Assembly (NCBI GenBank): GCA_025200525.1
Contig: CM045762.1
Location: forward strand, 31,266,196-31,330,195
Length of the DNA stretch: 64,000 nt
Direction of reading: 5' to 3'
From: Camellia lanceoleosa
Lineage: Eukaryota; Streptophyta; Magnoliopsida; Ericales; Theaceae
Numbering within the stretch: position 1 is the first letter of the stretch; each line of letters begins with the position of its first letter. Shown one piece after another: positions 32,757-43,639 of the stretch. The notes under the pieces are model-generated. The model was not told where the DNA came from, searched no databases, and saw only the letters and a program-made list of their open reading frames with translations. The position numbers were made by a program, and so were the translations under genes.

Positions 32757-34377
32757 TGTAGACATGGAATCTCTCTTCCCCCACATTTGTGATAATATAT
32801 AAATTAGCACAAACAACATGATTCATCACAACTAATAATTCATTTTTGATGAATATTTGGGACAAAGAAAATTGAATTATCTTTTCTCATTCAAAAGATA
32901 AACACCCACATTAATATTATGGCTCATGGTTAAACAAATTTTATTATACAAGTAAAATAATGATTGATGATAATTTATGTCACAAACTCAAAGTTACTTC
33001 AAAAATAACTTTCAACTTGATTATTAACAAACTAATAATCAATATAAAAGATTCTTCAACCTACTTCCACTTAAATGGAATGATACCACTATTTCAATCA
33101 TCAAGTTTAAACTTTGCTGGTGTTAACGATTGTTAATACTACAATCACAATCAAACAAAAGGATTATTGACACATGAAATATACTTTTTGAAATAATACC
33201 CCACAAGAGATCCATTGGTATGTCATCATTACAATTACAAATTAATTAAAAATTTCACAAACTTTTAAATAGAATTTAATTTAAATCCCAGACAAAGCAC
33301 TGGAAATAAATCAGTCAAAAACTAACATATCACATTTTTCTTTTCCCATAAAAGATTTCATGGCAACATATGACACCATAAGGCTCATTGCAAATTAATT
33401 AGAATTACTACAAATTAAAATGTACATGTAAATGACATCAAATTACATTCAAAAAAAAATTTTTCCAAGTATATAACATATACTCTATATTTTCTCAATT
33501 TCAAGAGATCACCAACCAAAAGCAATATCTTGATTTTTATAATTAAAATCATAACTTGATTTTAATATATATGCTTGAAACTTCCACATAATCTTGTGGG
33601 CTAGTTATTAAAATAAACCATGAATATAAATTTGAAACCTTAGACCCAATGACTTAAATTCAATATATGGATTTAACCACTTCAAACCACCAAGCAGATA
33701 AAAACAATATATTGTTTTAGGTCTTTATATAATAAAATTGGACTCATTTCTTTTATATCCATAACAATTTTCCATACACAGGTCAATATAAACAAGTCCA
33801 ATTATAAGCCCATTACATAGAGTAATGATTAGCCCAAGTCCAAAAATAAATTTGTGAAAAGATGCCAACGATTCCATTATACACCATTTGATATACGTTG
33901 ATAGCATGCCAACAATACTATCTAAAACAGTTTATACATCTACAATGCATTCAGTTATATGGAACACACATAACCGCATGATCAACTTTTACAATATTGA
34001 TTAACAGAAACATATTGTAAATTTAAATTAATCAATGAACCTATGAGTAAAATAAAAACTCAAAGAAGATATGATTTGGCCCAAGCACCAATACAGAAAA
34101 ATCAAACTTGTCATGCATTATACACCGATAATTCGAAGGTTCTTCCTTAGCAAAGGATGCAGACAAAAACCGACATGACTAAACAATGCTCAAAACTAGA
34201 TCGTTTGCATGAGGTAACTCTAGTTTGTTAAATATACAGTAATTTGTGTGTAATTCACGGGCAGATCATCACACAAAATTTAAAGAGAAAAAGGTGTCTA
34301 ATTGTATAACGTCAAAAGCACTTTGAATAATGGAAAACAAAATTTCAAACAGGCCGTAAAATTTTCTTCCTTTCTTG

Positions 34378-34414
<37 letters not shown>

Positions 34415-34859
34415 AAACTAAATCTATTATCAATTCACCATAAACATGGTTTTAAATTTAAAAATCAAAACCCAATGGTCAAAACCGTATTTTAATACAC
34501 AGGACTCATTAGGAAAAAGATGTATCTATTCATAATTGCTACAAGAGAATAAATTACTATTTTAACATGGATTTGCAACTTACTCACAATTGCCTCTGGA
34601 ACAAATAAATATATATATTGATATATATTTTAACATAGTGGTCTAATTTACCACAATCAGTTTCTTCTATAGAAACTCACATTGAACAAGATGAAAGCCA
34701 ATAGAAATACTTTCCTTAACAAAGTATTCTTTGTTGGGGTCAAACCCTTTCCCGGAAGTGAAATCAACAAAACCAATATATTTGATATTTGAATGATAGG
34801 ATTACCCAAACTCAATTCATAACGGTTAAACAGTTTGGGTCGTAACCATTATTAAATGA
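32757..34859. other. AT-rich non-coding interior of Copia-D
   Basis: No protein or RNA gene recognised on either strand. On the minus strand, CAAATGTGGGGGAAGAGAG (32770-32788) is polypurine-like and lies just outside the inverted repeat. T17 followed by A23 sits at 34378-34417. It behaves like the spacer of a large non-autonomous element. Confidence 0.55.
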
Positions 34860-35229
34860 AACGTCACCTTTGTGCGGAATACCAACATGCCGATTCGTTT
34901 CTCCATTCTCAACGAAGGAACTGACAATTTCGGCACCACCACTTCGCCGACACAACTTCTAATTTCGTTCTTTGAAGAACGCATGACCCCAATATGAATC
35001 TGAGCCCTGCAATTTTTCCTCCGAATGGTGCCAAGTCACAGGAAGGGTGGCGGTAGAACATCTGCAGTGGCCGCCGCCGCTGCTCGCAAGCAGGGGAAAG
35101 TCGGCGATCTTGTTCTCGCCAAGGTCAAGGGCTTTCCGGCCTAGCCTACAACAGTAAGTGAGCCAGAAAAGTGGGGCTACACGGCTGATTGAAAGAAAGT
35201 AATTGTTTACTTTCTTGGAACCCAGCAAA
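34860..35229 (+). pseudogene. Captured 5' fragment of a HUA2-like PWWP-domain gene
   Basis: An ATG at 35025-35027 opens a frame with a basic start (MVPSHRKGGGRTS), an alanine run, then KVGDLVLAKVKGFPA, the start of a PWWP domain as in plant HUA2/HULK (ENHANCER OF AG-4) proteins. A TAG (TGG-to-TAG) hits the PWWP Trp at 35142-35144. The frame continues SEPEKWGYTAD, a TGA (TGG-to-TGA) near 35190, then KKVIVYFLGTQQ. Homology stops at about 35229. 34860-35024 looks like 5' UTR and is less certain. The intact family protein is ~1400 residues and acts in RNA processing and flowering control in the nucleus. Only ~70 codons are here. Confidence 0.85.
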
Positions 35230-35410
35230 TGTGCTCTTATACCCCTCGAACATACCCGAACACCATAGTGTTCCAAGAAACTCCATACCTCGTAGGAATT
35301 CTATTAAATAAGTACTGGACAGGTTGGTTATTCCAAACTTGCAATACATGTTGAACAATGTATTTAAATAAAAAGTGCTTAAAAGGGTGTGCATTTTTTC
35401 CATCTGAACC
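35230..35410 (-). pseudogene. Captured pentatricopeptide-repeat (PPR) gene fragment
   Basis: On the minus strand one frame reads STFYLNTLFNMYCKFG (about 35378-35331). After a frame change, another reads YLFNRIPTRYGVSWNTMVFG (about 35311-35252), ending in GYVRG. Those are two halves of a plant PPR motif of the PLS type (LFDRIP.R..VSWNTM..GYVR). PPR proteins edit or process organelle RNA. The fragment abuts the HUA2-like piece in opposite orientation and ends near an A/G-rich tract at 35440-35470. It is in the sense direction of Copia-D. Confidence 0.78.
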
Positions 35411-35555
35411 AACGTGACTGTTCAAACAAAAATACCAATTTTCTTTTTTTCTTTTTTTCTTTTTTTTGTTCTTCACAAAACAGTTTACATCAATAAAGAT
35501 CTAATATATTATGATACATAGAAAATAATATATAAATACAAAACCAAATCATATA

Positions 35556-36364
35556 TGAGAGGGTAATTTATATTTGTATTGGGCCGAGCTGGGTAAATTG
35601 GGCCGAACTAAATAATGGGCCGTTTTGGACCATACTACTGAGGGCCGAGTAGAAAGGCCATGTAGGTTACTCCGGTTTGGAGAAGTAACTTTGAAGATAG
35701 ACCGGTTACACAGCCATGATGGTTAGCCCGGTCTCGGAAGGACTAAGTTCTACTTCGGTTGAGTGGAGTAGCACGAAAGTTTCGGTCTTTGATAGTTACT
35801 TCGGTTATAGCATGTGAGAAACCGAAGTAAGCTGTGGTTCTAAAGATAGCTCGGCTTTAACTCCCTTATGGATAGCTCGGTCTTAGTATGGGAAAGCCGA
35901 GGTAAGGGAGAGTAAAGTGAGGGCCGAATTAATAGTTACTTCGGTCCTGAAGTAGTCCGGCCATAAGAAGAACCATCTCACTTGGTTTAAGCAGTGAGGG
36001 GGGTGTTGGAGGATAAGCATTGTCTTCCAGGAATATGAATCCGATGAGGACTCTATGCAAGGAGGAGTAATCCTAGAAGGACTCTGCACATGGGGGAATA
36101 AGAGTCCTACCAGGATTGTGCCACGCGAAACCTATATAAGCTCACTAATATCACCTTTGGAGAGGTACTGCAACTTTTGCTCCCTGAATACATAGAGCTT
36201 TTGCCTTCTTGTCTTGCTTGCTGACTTAGGCATTGGAGAGGTTTCCGGCACACACCCGCCGGCCAGCTCACGTTTGTGTTTACAGGTAGTAGAACGACGA
36301 CGTACAGAGGAACGCAGACTTGATCGACAGGATTATACGAGAAGGTGTATTTCTTTCCCGTACA
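35556..36364 (+). repeat. 5' LTR of Tat-B, followed by PBS
   Basis: Ends TGAGAGGGTAATTT and TTCTTTCCCGTACA. It carries many YCGGTT-type words (TACTTCGGTT at 35751 and 35798, TAGCTCGGTC at 35873). The PBS ATTGGCGCCGTCTGTGGGA follows at 36365-36383. Confidence 0.9.
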
Positions 36365-36429
36365 ATTGGCGCCGTCTGTGGGAATACAGACAAGAACAAC
36401 ATCTTGATCAAGCTTTCTCTCGAACATCA

Positions 36430-37612
36430 ATGGCGAACAATGAAGAGTTACCTCAGTCCGTCGTCGACGGACAAACTCCAGATGGGGGTGCAAGGCGAGA
36501 AGGCCTACCCTTGGTTGCTCCCATGGCAGATCTGGAGCCACAAAAACACAACTCCAGGAGGGATGCGAGGGGTCGAAGGCGAAATAATAGCCCTCATCCC
36601 TCTCGTTCGCAAAGCCCAGAAAGACAAAGGCGCAGAGTTGATCCTCAAATTTTGGAGGATCGCGTCAGAGAACAAGACGAATTGATCTGTAAGATGGCGG
36701 CAGACATGGAGTCTCTAAAACGCCAGATGAAAGGAAAAACAGTGGCGACAGGAGGGGGGGGGAACAACAAAATGCTCCCTCGCCACTCAGAGGGTCGTAG
36801 GAATTCTACACCCTCTCAACCAGAGAAGCCTAGGGCCAGGACAGCGACACGCTAATCCAGATCTTCCAGACTCGACTCTGTGCGAGAGAACGAGGTCTGA
36901 GAGGTCGTACAGTGAGGGAAGCACCTATTGGCCCTCACATACGCATCAGACGAGGTCTAGACAGACGGAATTACCCAGATCATCCGACCTACGATCCATG
37001 CTGGAAGAGAAGGCACGATGGAAGGAGGATACCAGAGCGCGATCCACGGGGTTCCCGCCTTGCCGTTGGCTTCTGGATGCATGGAAGCGTCAGGTTGAAT
37101 GCCAATGCCGCGCCCAAGATACGAACCAATGGACAAGGCATTGGCGAGGTCAGACCTCACCATTCGCCCTAGCAATAGAGAATGCACTTCTGTCACAAGC
37201 CAGACAACCTAAATTCACAACGTATAAGGGGAAGACGGACCCCTACTTGCACTTAAGCCACTTTCGCCAGGTCATGGCTGTATACCGGTGGAATGAGGCC
37301 TTGATGTGCATCCTATTTCCTTCAAGCCTTGGGGACCTTGGCTTGACTTGGTTTGAAAAACTACCAGAGGGCAAGATAGCCTCCTAGCGCTTGGCGCGAG
37401 GCGTTGTAACGCGATTCAAAACAAACACAAAAACCCCGGTGGAGATCGACCAGTTACTCTCCATCGACATGGGCGAGAAGGAGACCCTGAGGTCATACAA
37501 CAGTCGCTACTGGGAGACATTCAACCAGATTGGGGACTGCCCAACTAACCTCGCCATCGCGCAATACAAAAGAGGCCTTCGATCGAATGCATCGAGGACT
37601 CTATCACCATGA
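36430..37612 (+). pseudogene. Tat-B gag, broken
   Basis: ATG at 36430 (MANNEELPQSVVDG). The Arg/Ser/Pro-rich region and coiled coil (LEDRVREQDELICKMAADM) are as in Tat-A. The frame stops at 36853-36855. The capsid core resumes at about 37140 with LSQARQPKFTTYKGKTDPYL, HFRQVMAVYRWNEALMC and GLTWFEKLPEGKIAS, then a TAG (37385-37387) where Trp is expected, then 37391-37612 (MGEKETLRSYNSRYWETFN). This is the Retrotrans_gag (PF03732) core. A frameshift and one nonsense change inactivate it. Confidence 0.85.
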
Positions 37613-37665
37613 CGCCACCCCTCACCATGGAGGCCCTGATGGAGAGAGTGCATTAGCACATCAGG

Positions 37666-38715
37666 GTGGAAGAGGATGGCGCTCGGGCCAAAGCAAAAAC
37701 TGGCGCGACCACAACACCAGAGAAGAAGACCTCAGCAAAGGTCAATACGGTAGATCGCCAAAACCGAAACGGACGAGGCAGGCGAGACAATGGCGAGGAC
37801 CAGGACAAGAGATGGTTAAGAGTCCGCACCGCCATAACCACGGTATTCAAGAAGCCGATCTACCGTATACTTAGTGAGATTCGAGACGAGCCTTTCGTCA
37901 AGTGGCCAGCCAAGCTAGGCGAGGCCCAAAAGGACTATGATGATAGATCCAGATGCACCTTCCACAAAGAAAAGGGGCACCGCACTGAGAATTGCACGCC
38001 ATTGAGGCAGCATCTGGAAGAGTTGGTGGCAGCGGGCCACCTGGACAAATACATAAAAGGAGGGGCACAGCCAGCTCCTCAGGACCAGAATATGCCCAAT
38101 GGAATGCCAGTCGACGCCCCACCTCAAGGCGTTATTAACGTAATACATGGAGTCTTTGAACCTGAGCGTGTATGCGAGCTCAGAGGTTCAATTAAAAAGG
38201 CTGAGCACTTAAGAGAGGTGCTAAGTGCCCAACCGGTTGTTAAGAAAGGGAAGACAGAGGCCACAAATGTCATGTCTTTTTCGGATAGAGACTTGGCAAG
38301 GATTTATTGCCCCCACAACGATGCCCTGGTCGTCACTCTCCGAGTCAAGGATTTTGACGTCAAACGGATTCTGATTGACCAAGGTAGTTCATGTGAAATC
38401 ATGTACTATGAAACCTTCAAACAACTGAAGCTTCAAGACAAAGACTTAGCCCCTGCCGTATCCCCTTTGATTGGATTCAATTCTATGCCGGAGTGGCCAG
38501 TCGGCAAAATCATCCTTCCAGTCAAGGCAGGGAGCGTGACGAAGCAAGTGGAGTTCTGGGTGCTGAAAGTCCCCTCCACCTACAACCTTATCTTGGGCAG
38601 AACATGGCTGCATGCCATGCGCTCAGTAGCGTCCTCCTACCACCAAGTGATGAGGTTTCCTAACGACACCGGAGTAATAGAAGAAGTTTATGGGGATCAA
38701 ATCATGTCAAAGTAG
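37666..38715 (+). pseudogene. Tat-B nucleocapsid and aspartic protease
   Basis: 349 codons. Basic Arg/Gly-rich stretch, then CTFHKEKGHRTENC, a CX2HX4HX4C variant of the zinc knuckle, then the linker ERVCELRGSIKKAEH. The protease has VKRILIDQGSSCEIMYYE (active-site region near 38365-38400, DQGSS in place of the usual DXGSS/DTGSS) and ILGRTWLHAM. The frame ends in TAG (38713-38715) where the sequence continues CFVTANGSRAAKGY in frame, i.e. a probable CAG-to-TAG change. Upstream gag is in a different frame. Confidence 0.85.
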
Positions 38716-38766
38716 TGCTTTGTAACAGCGAACGGCAGCCGCGCTGCCAAAGGATATGTTCATTCG

Positions 38767-40956
38767 GTGGAAGAACCAGAGAGTAATGAAATATTCGCGG
38801 ATGTTGGCAAAGCAGCTAGTCAGAAAGCAGTGGAGGACTTGGTGGAAGTCAGGATAGATGAGAAGAACCCGGATAAGTTCTTCTTACTTGGCTCGTCGTT
38901 GTCCAGCACTAAGAGATTGGAAGTCTTGGAATTCCTGACCTCCAACATCGAAGTGTTCGCCTGGACCCCATACGACATGCCAGGCATCGATCCCAACTTC
39001 ATCTGCCACCAACTCAATGTCCACCCTTCCGCCAGACCGATCATTCATCGCACCCGCAGATCGGCACTCCACCACGCCGAAATAGTGGCGGAAGAAGTAG
39101 GAAACCTACTGGAAGCAGGGGCAATCAGAGAGGTGCACTACCCAAAATGGGTCTCCAACACCATCGTAGTGCCCAAGAAGAATGGCAAGTGGCGCGTCTG
39201 CATCGATTACAAGACGGTCAACAAAGCATGCCCGAAGGACAGTTTCCCCCTACCAAGGATAGATCAATTGGTGGACCTAACAGCTGGGCACAGCAGGCTT
39301 AGCTTCCTTGACGCATACAGAGGCTACCATCAGATAGCCATGCACGAACCGGATCAGGAAGTAACATCCTTCACCACTCCAAGAGGACTATACTGCTACA
39401 AGGTCATGCCATTTGGCCTAAAGAACGCAGGGGCGACATTCCAGAGAATGGTCACAAAGATGTTCGAGCCATTGTTAGGCAGAACAATGGAGGCTTACAT
39501 CGACGACATGGTGGTCAAAAGCAAGGATGCGGATGACCATCTAAAGGACCTAGACGAGATGTTCGGATCTGAAGAAACACAAGTCGCATACTTTAACGCT
39601 TCTAAGTGCGCATTCGGTGTAGGGTCTGGCAAGTTTCTAGGTTTCCTGGTGACCAACCGGGGTATTGAGGCAGACCCCTCCCAAATCAAAGCAATTCAGG
39701 AGTTAGAGAGGCCTAACTCAGTAAAAGAAGTACAGCATCTCACCGGCATGGCAGCAGCACTTAACCGATTCATCAGCCGGTCTTCAGACAGATTGCGTCC
39801 ATTCTTTCAATCATTAAAAGCTAAGTTTGAGTGGGACGAAGAATGCGACCGAGCTCTGGAGAGTTTGAAGGAATACATGTCTTCTCCACCATTACTTGTC
39901 ACCCCAATACCTGGAGAAGAACTCTTCCTCTACTTGGCAGTCTCTCAGCACGCGGTAAGTGCAGTGTTGGTTCGAGCAGAAGGAATCCAACATCTTCCTA
40001 TCTTCTATGTCAGCAAGACATTGTTAGGCGCCGAAACGAGGTATTTGCCACTGGAGAAACTGGCATTGGCCTTAATGATGGCCTCAAGGAAGTTGTCACA
40101 TTACTTTCACGCCCACACCATAGTTGTTCTCACAGCATTTCCACTCAAGGCTGTATTCGAAAGGGCGAACTTTTCTGGGCGAATTCTGAAGTGGGCAGTA
40201 GAATTGGGACAATATGACATCAAGTTCCAACCCAGATCCGCAATAAAGGCCCAATCTTTGGCAGACTTCATCACAGAGTTCACCCCTAGAAGCCATCAAG
40301 TCTGCTCAATCAACCTGACTGACACAACCGAACTAGGGATGGAGATTGACGCCGGAATAGCGCAACCCCTAGTGCAGGTTACTCAGCCAGGGCCCAAGGC
40401 AGACCAGAGTAGAGAAGGTCAAGAGGGAGCAGACCTTGCTACACCAAGTCAAAATTCACCAACAACTAATGACTTGGTCCCAGCAGAAGACAAGGGGCAG
40501 ACTGTAACCATGGATCATGAAGAAAACTCCAGCGACATTCCAGACCCCACAACATCATCCGATCCCTCCATATGCTGGAAGTTGTTTGTAGGGGAGATGT
40601 GGAAGCTCTTTGTGGATGGAGCATCCAACCGACATGGCGCAGGACTGGGCATAGTCCTCATCTCTCCAGACGGCCTGGTTGTAGAGCAAGCTATCAACCT
40701 CGGCTTCCCAGCATCAAACAACGAAGCAGAGTATGAGGCGCTTCTGGCAGGACTCAAGTCAGCAGCCTACATGAAGGCCACCGAACTAATGGTCTACAGC
40801 GATTCACAGTTGGTGGTAAATCAAATTTATGGCGATTACGAAGCAAATGATGAAATGATGGCTAAGTACCAAGACTTAGTCAGAAAAGAGATCAAGGAAT
40901 TTGAAGTAGTGAGAATAGATCGGCGGGAGGAGAAGAAACAGAAGCGAGCGAACTAA
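38767..40956 (+). CDS. Tat-B reverse transcriptase, RNase H and archaeal-type RNase H
   Basis: 729 open codons, the longest in the window; the first codon is set by the upstream stop, not a true start. Order by residue: connection (1-100), RT (about 100-330: [39 protein letters not shown] at 39496-39507, [17 protein letters not shown]), first RNase H (about 370-520: EELFLYLAVSQHAVSAVL, RYLPLEKLALALM), a low-complexity hinge with Asp/Ser/Gln, then a second RNase H (from 40600: WKLFVDGASNRHGAGLGIVL, NNEAEYEALLAGL, YSDSQLVVNQ). Two RNase H domains are a hallmark of Tat elements. The end (RREEKKQKRAN) is where the frame is lost before integrase. Catalytic residues of RT look intact. Confidence 0.9.
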   Translation: MEEPESNEIFADVGKAASQKAVEDLVEVRIDEKNPDKFFLLGSSLSSTKRLEVLEFLTSNIEVFAWTPYDMPGIDPNFICHQLNVHPSARPIIHRTRRSALHHAEIVAEEVGNLLEAGAIREVHYPKWVSNTIVVPKKNGKWRVCIDYKTVNKACPKDSFPLPRIDQLVDLTAGHSRLSFLDAYRGYHQIAMHEPDQEVTSFTTPRGLYCYKVMPFGLKNAGATFQRMVTKMFEPLLGRTMEAYIDDMVVKSKDADDHLKDLDEMFGSEETQVAYFNASKCAFGVGSGKFLGFLVTNRGIEADPSQIKAIQELERPNSVKEVQHLTGMAAALNRFISRSSDRLRPFFQSLKAKFEWDEECDRALESLKEYMSSPPLLVTPIPGEELFLYLAVSQHAVSAVLVRAEGIQHLPIFYVSKTLLGAETRYLPLEKLALALMMASRKLSHYFHAHTIVVLTAFPLKAVFERANFSGRILKWAVELGQYDIKFQPRSAIKAQSLADFITEFTPRSHQVCSINLTDTTELGMEIDAGIAQPLVQVTQPGPKADQSREGQEGADLATPSQNSPTTNDLVPAEDKGQTVTMDHEENSSDIPDPTTSSDPSICWKLFVGEMWKLFVDGASNRHGAGLGIVLISPDGLVVEQAINLGFPASNNEAEYEALLAGLKSAAYMKATELMVYSDSQLVVNQIYGDYEANDEMMAKYQDLVRKEIKEFEVVRIDRREEKKQKRAN

Positions 40957-41182
40957 AGCTTACTTAATGGCGGATACCTCCATCCCTCATCCACTATTGA
41001 TTGACTACCTGCCTAGACCAAGTATTGAAGACCCATAAGCTGAAGAAGTATGTTGTGCGGAGTTAGGCCCTTCTTGGATGGATCCCATCATATTGTTCCT
41101 GAAAGACGGCACTTTACCAGAAGAAAAGAAGGAAGCCAACAGAATAAGAGCAAAGTCGCAACGATTTTAGCTCTCTCCATCC

Positions 41183-42313
41183 TTGGCATTATACAAGAAG
41201 TCGTTTTCAGGACCTTACTTAAAATGTGTTCACCCCAGCAAGGTAGAAGCGTTCCTGTTCGAAATACATGAAGGGGTATGCGGCAGCCATCGAGGAGGAA
41301 GATCACTGGCATACCGAGCTATTTCACAAGGATACTGGTGGCCCTACATGCAGGCGGATTCAGAGAAATATGTCAAAAAATGCGAAAAGTGTCAGTAGTT
41401 TGCGCACCAAATACACCAACCTGCCAGAGAACTACTACCATTAACTAGCCCATGGCCTTTCGCAATGTGGGGCTTAGACATAGTAGGTCCACTTCCAACA
41501 GCACCAGGCAACAGAAAGTTCTTTCTTGCGGCAACAGACTACTTCACCAAGTGGATGGAAGCAGAAGCCTTGGCGTCAATCAAGGAAAAAGATGTGAAGA
41601 AGTTTGTTTGGCAGAACATCATTACTCGCTTCGGCATACCAAAAGCACTGATCTCAGACAACGGCACTCAGTTCGACGGTAAAATTTTTAGAGGCTTTTG
41701 CGAAGAGTACAAGATAGAATTCTACAATTCTACACCGGCGTATCCCCAAGCAAACGGTCAGGCAGAGGCGTCAAACAAGGTAGTCTTGGACGGATTGAAA
41801 AAAAGGCTGGAGAAAGCCAAAGGCAAGTGGGCAGAAGAGCTCCCTCATGTTTTATGGGCTTATCGCACCACACCACGGCGGTCAACAGGAGAAACTCCAT
41901 TCTCCTTAGCTTATGGCATGGAAGCAGTCATCCCTTTAGAAGTTGGCCTTCCTACAATTCGGAGCGAAAACTTTGATCTAGACCTAAATGGGGAAGCCAT
42001 CGCATTAGAACTTGACTTGGCAGAAAAAAGAAGAGAAAAGGCATTGGTTCACATCGCCTCCTACCAGCAAGAATTGTCCAGGAAATACAACAAAACAGTA
42101 CATCCAAGACAGTTCAAGATCGGCGATTGGGTACTTCGCAAGGTGATGGGAAACACATTGGTCCCAGGAGACGGCAAGTTAGGTCCTAACTGGGAAGGTC
42201 CTTACAAAGTGGTCGGATTAGCAGGAAAATGGGCATACCACTTGGAAGATGAGGACGGCAAAGCAATTCCTAGGCCATGGAACATTGCCAATCTTAAGTT
42301 ATTTTACTTTTAG
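41183..42313 (+). pseudogene. Tat-B integrase
   Basis: 41183-41398 has the zinc domain (CVHPSKVEAFLFEIHEG, SHRGGRSLAYRA, CEKCQ) and ends in TAG. 41465-42313 (282 codons) carries the full core: MWGLDIVGPLP (Asp), ISDNGTQFDGK (Asp), YPQANGQAEASNK (Glu), [16 protein letters not shown], then the C-terminal GDWVLRK and GPNWEGPYKVVGLAGK, ending NLKLFYF. One nonsense codon separates an otherwise intact enzyme. 40957-41182 links it to RNase H with several frame changes. Confidence 0.88.
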
Positions 42314-42549
42314 CTTTTTCTTCTCTCTTTAAGTATATGTAATTTTTCACTTCATCAATAAAATAAATCGATTCTTTTTAGCATATTTGTTTTTAGTAGA
42401 AAGTAACTTTTGTAAAGTTAGTAGCATTGTAAACATAGTTGGCCGGATTAAACCAACTATGACCCCTCCTAAGCCCAGGATAAGGATCCAAGCTGCAAGA
42501 CGTTTCGTCGGAATAACCAAACACTATATTCTAGGTTGGCTGGAAAAAC
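42314..42549. other. Spacer after Tat-B integrase
   Basis: Non-coding. Matches the spacer beside integrase in Tat-A (25131-25329) in reverse orientation, including ATAGTTGGCCGG. Confidence 0.6.
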
Positions 42550-43330
42550 CAACCTAGAGGTTGGCTGGATTAAACCAACTCTTTATACTCTTCAACCGAA
42601 GTAAGTGTATGGCTGAAGAGTGGTTGGCTGGATTAAACCAACACTTTGTACTCTTCAGCCGAAGTAAGTGTACGACTGAAGAGTGGTTGGCTGGATTAAA
42701 CCAACTCTTTGTACTCTTCAGCCGAAGTAAGTGTATGGCTGAAGAGTGGTTGGCTGGATTAAACCAACACTTTGTACTCTTCAGCCGAAGTAAGTGTACG
42801 GCTGAAGAGTGGTTGGCTGGATTAAACCAACACTTTGTACTCTTCAGCCGAAGTAAGTGTACGGCTGAAGAGTGGTTGGCTGGATTAAACCAACTCTTTG
42901 TACTCTTCAGCCGAAGTAAGTGTATGGCTGAAGAGTGGTTGGCTGGATTAAACCAACTCTTTGTACTCTTCAGTCGAAGTAAATATATGGCTGAAGAGTG
43001 GTTGGCTGGATTAAACCAACACTTTGTACTCTTCAGCCGAAGTAAGTGTATGGCTAAAGAGTGGTTGGCTGGATTAAACAAACACTTTGTACTCTTTAGC
43101 CGAAGTAAGTATATGGCTGAAGAGTGGTTGGCTGGATAACACCAAACACTTTATACTCTTCAGCCGAAGTAAGTGTATGGCTGAAAAGTGGTTGGCTGGA
43201 TTAAACCAACACTTTGTACTCTTCAGCCGAAGTGAGTTATATCGGCTAAAGAGTGGTTGGCTGGATAAAACAAACACTTTGTACTCTTCAGCCGAAGTAA
43301 GTTATATCGGCTGAAGAGTGGTTGGCTAGT
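42550..43330 (+). repeat. 63-bp tandem repeats of Tat-B
   Basis: About twelve units of 63 bp. Each has GGTTGGCTGGATTAAACCAA followed by CTTTGTACTCTTCAGCCGAA and GTAAGTGTACGGCTGAAGAG. Each unit holds two inverted repeats (GTTGG...CCAAC and CTCTTCAGCCG...CGGCTGAAGAG), so RNA from either strand could fold into serial hairpins. 63 is divisible by three, so both strands stay open by chance. Located between the convergent integrase and antisense gene. Confidence 0.95.
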
Positions 43331-43639
43331 AAGATAGATAGCTAAACCGGGACCATAGTTGTGCAAATAAGTTTATGGAAAATTCATTGCACATGCAAGC
43401 ATACATACACAAAACCGGAATAAGAGTTGAAGAAAATTTTTCATTAAAAAACAGAGAAGTACAAGTGGAGGGGCCGTAGCCCGGTTACAGATTCGAGACA
43501 AAAGAAAGAAAAAAGACAATCAACGTAAGAGATCTTCAAATTCAGCGTCAAAGTCATCAACAGCGTCTGTGCGGAGTCCGGTATTGGTCGGGGATATCGT
43601 CGGAGCTGGGAGTCGATTCTGATAAGCACATCGGTTCAG

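Noticed and set aside
34960..35276. 105-codon minus-strand frame over the HUA2-like fragment
   Set aside because: The plus strand gives the recognisable PWWP protein; the minus frame has no domain.
42554..43139. Long open frames of 192 codons (+) and 175 codons (-) with repeated protein units
   Set aside because: They arise because the tandem unit is 63 bp, a multiple of three, so both strands stay open. No start context or domain; the array is non-coding.
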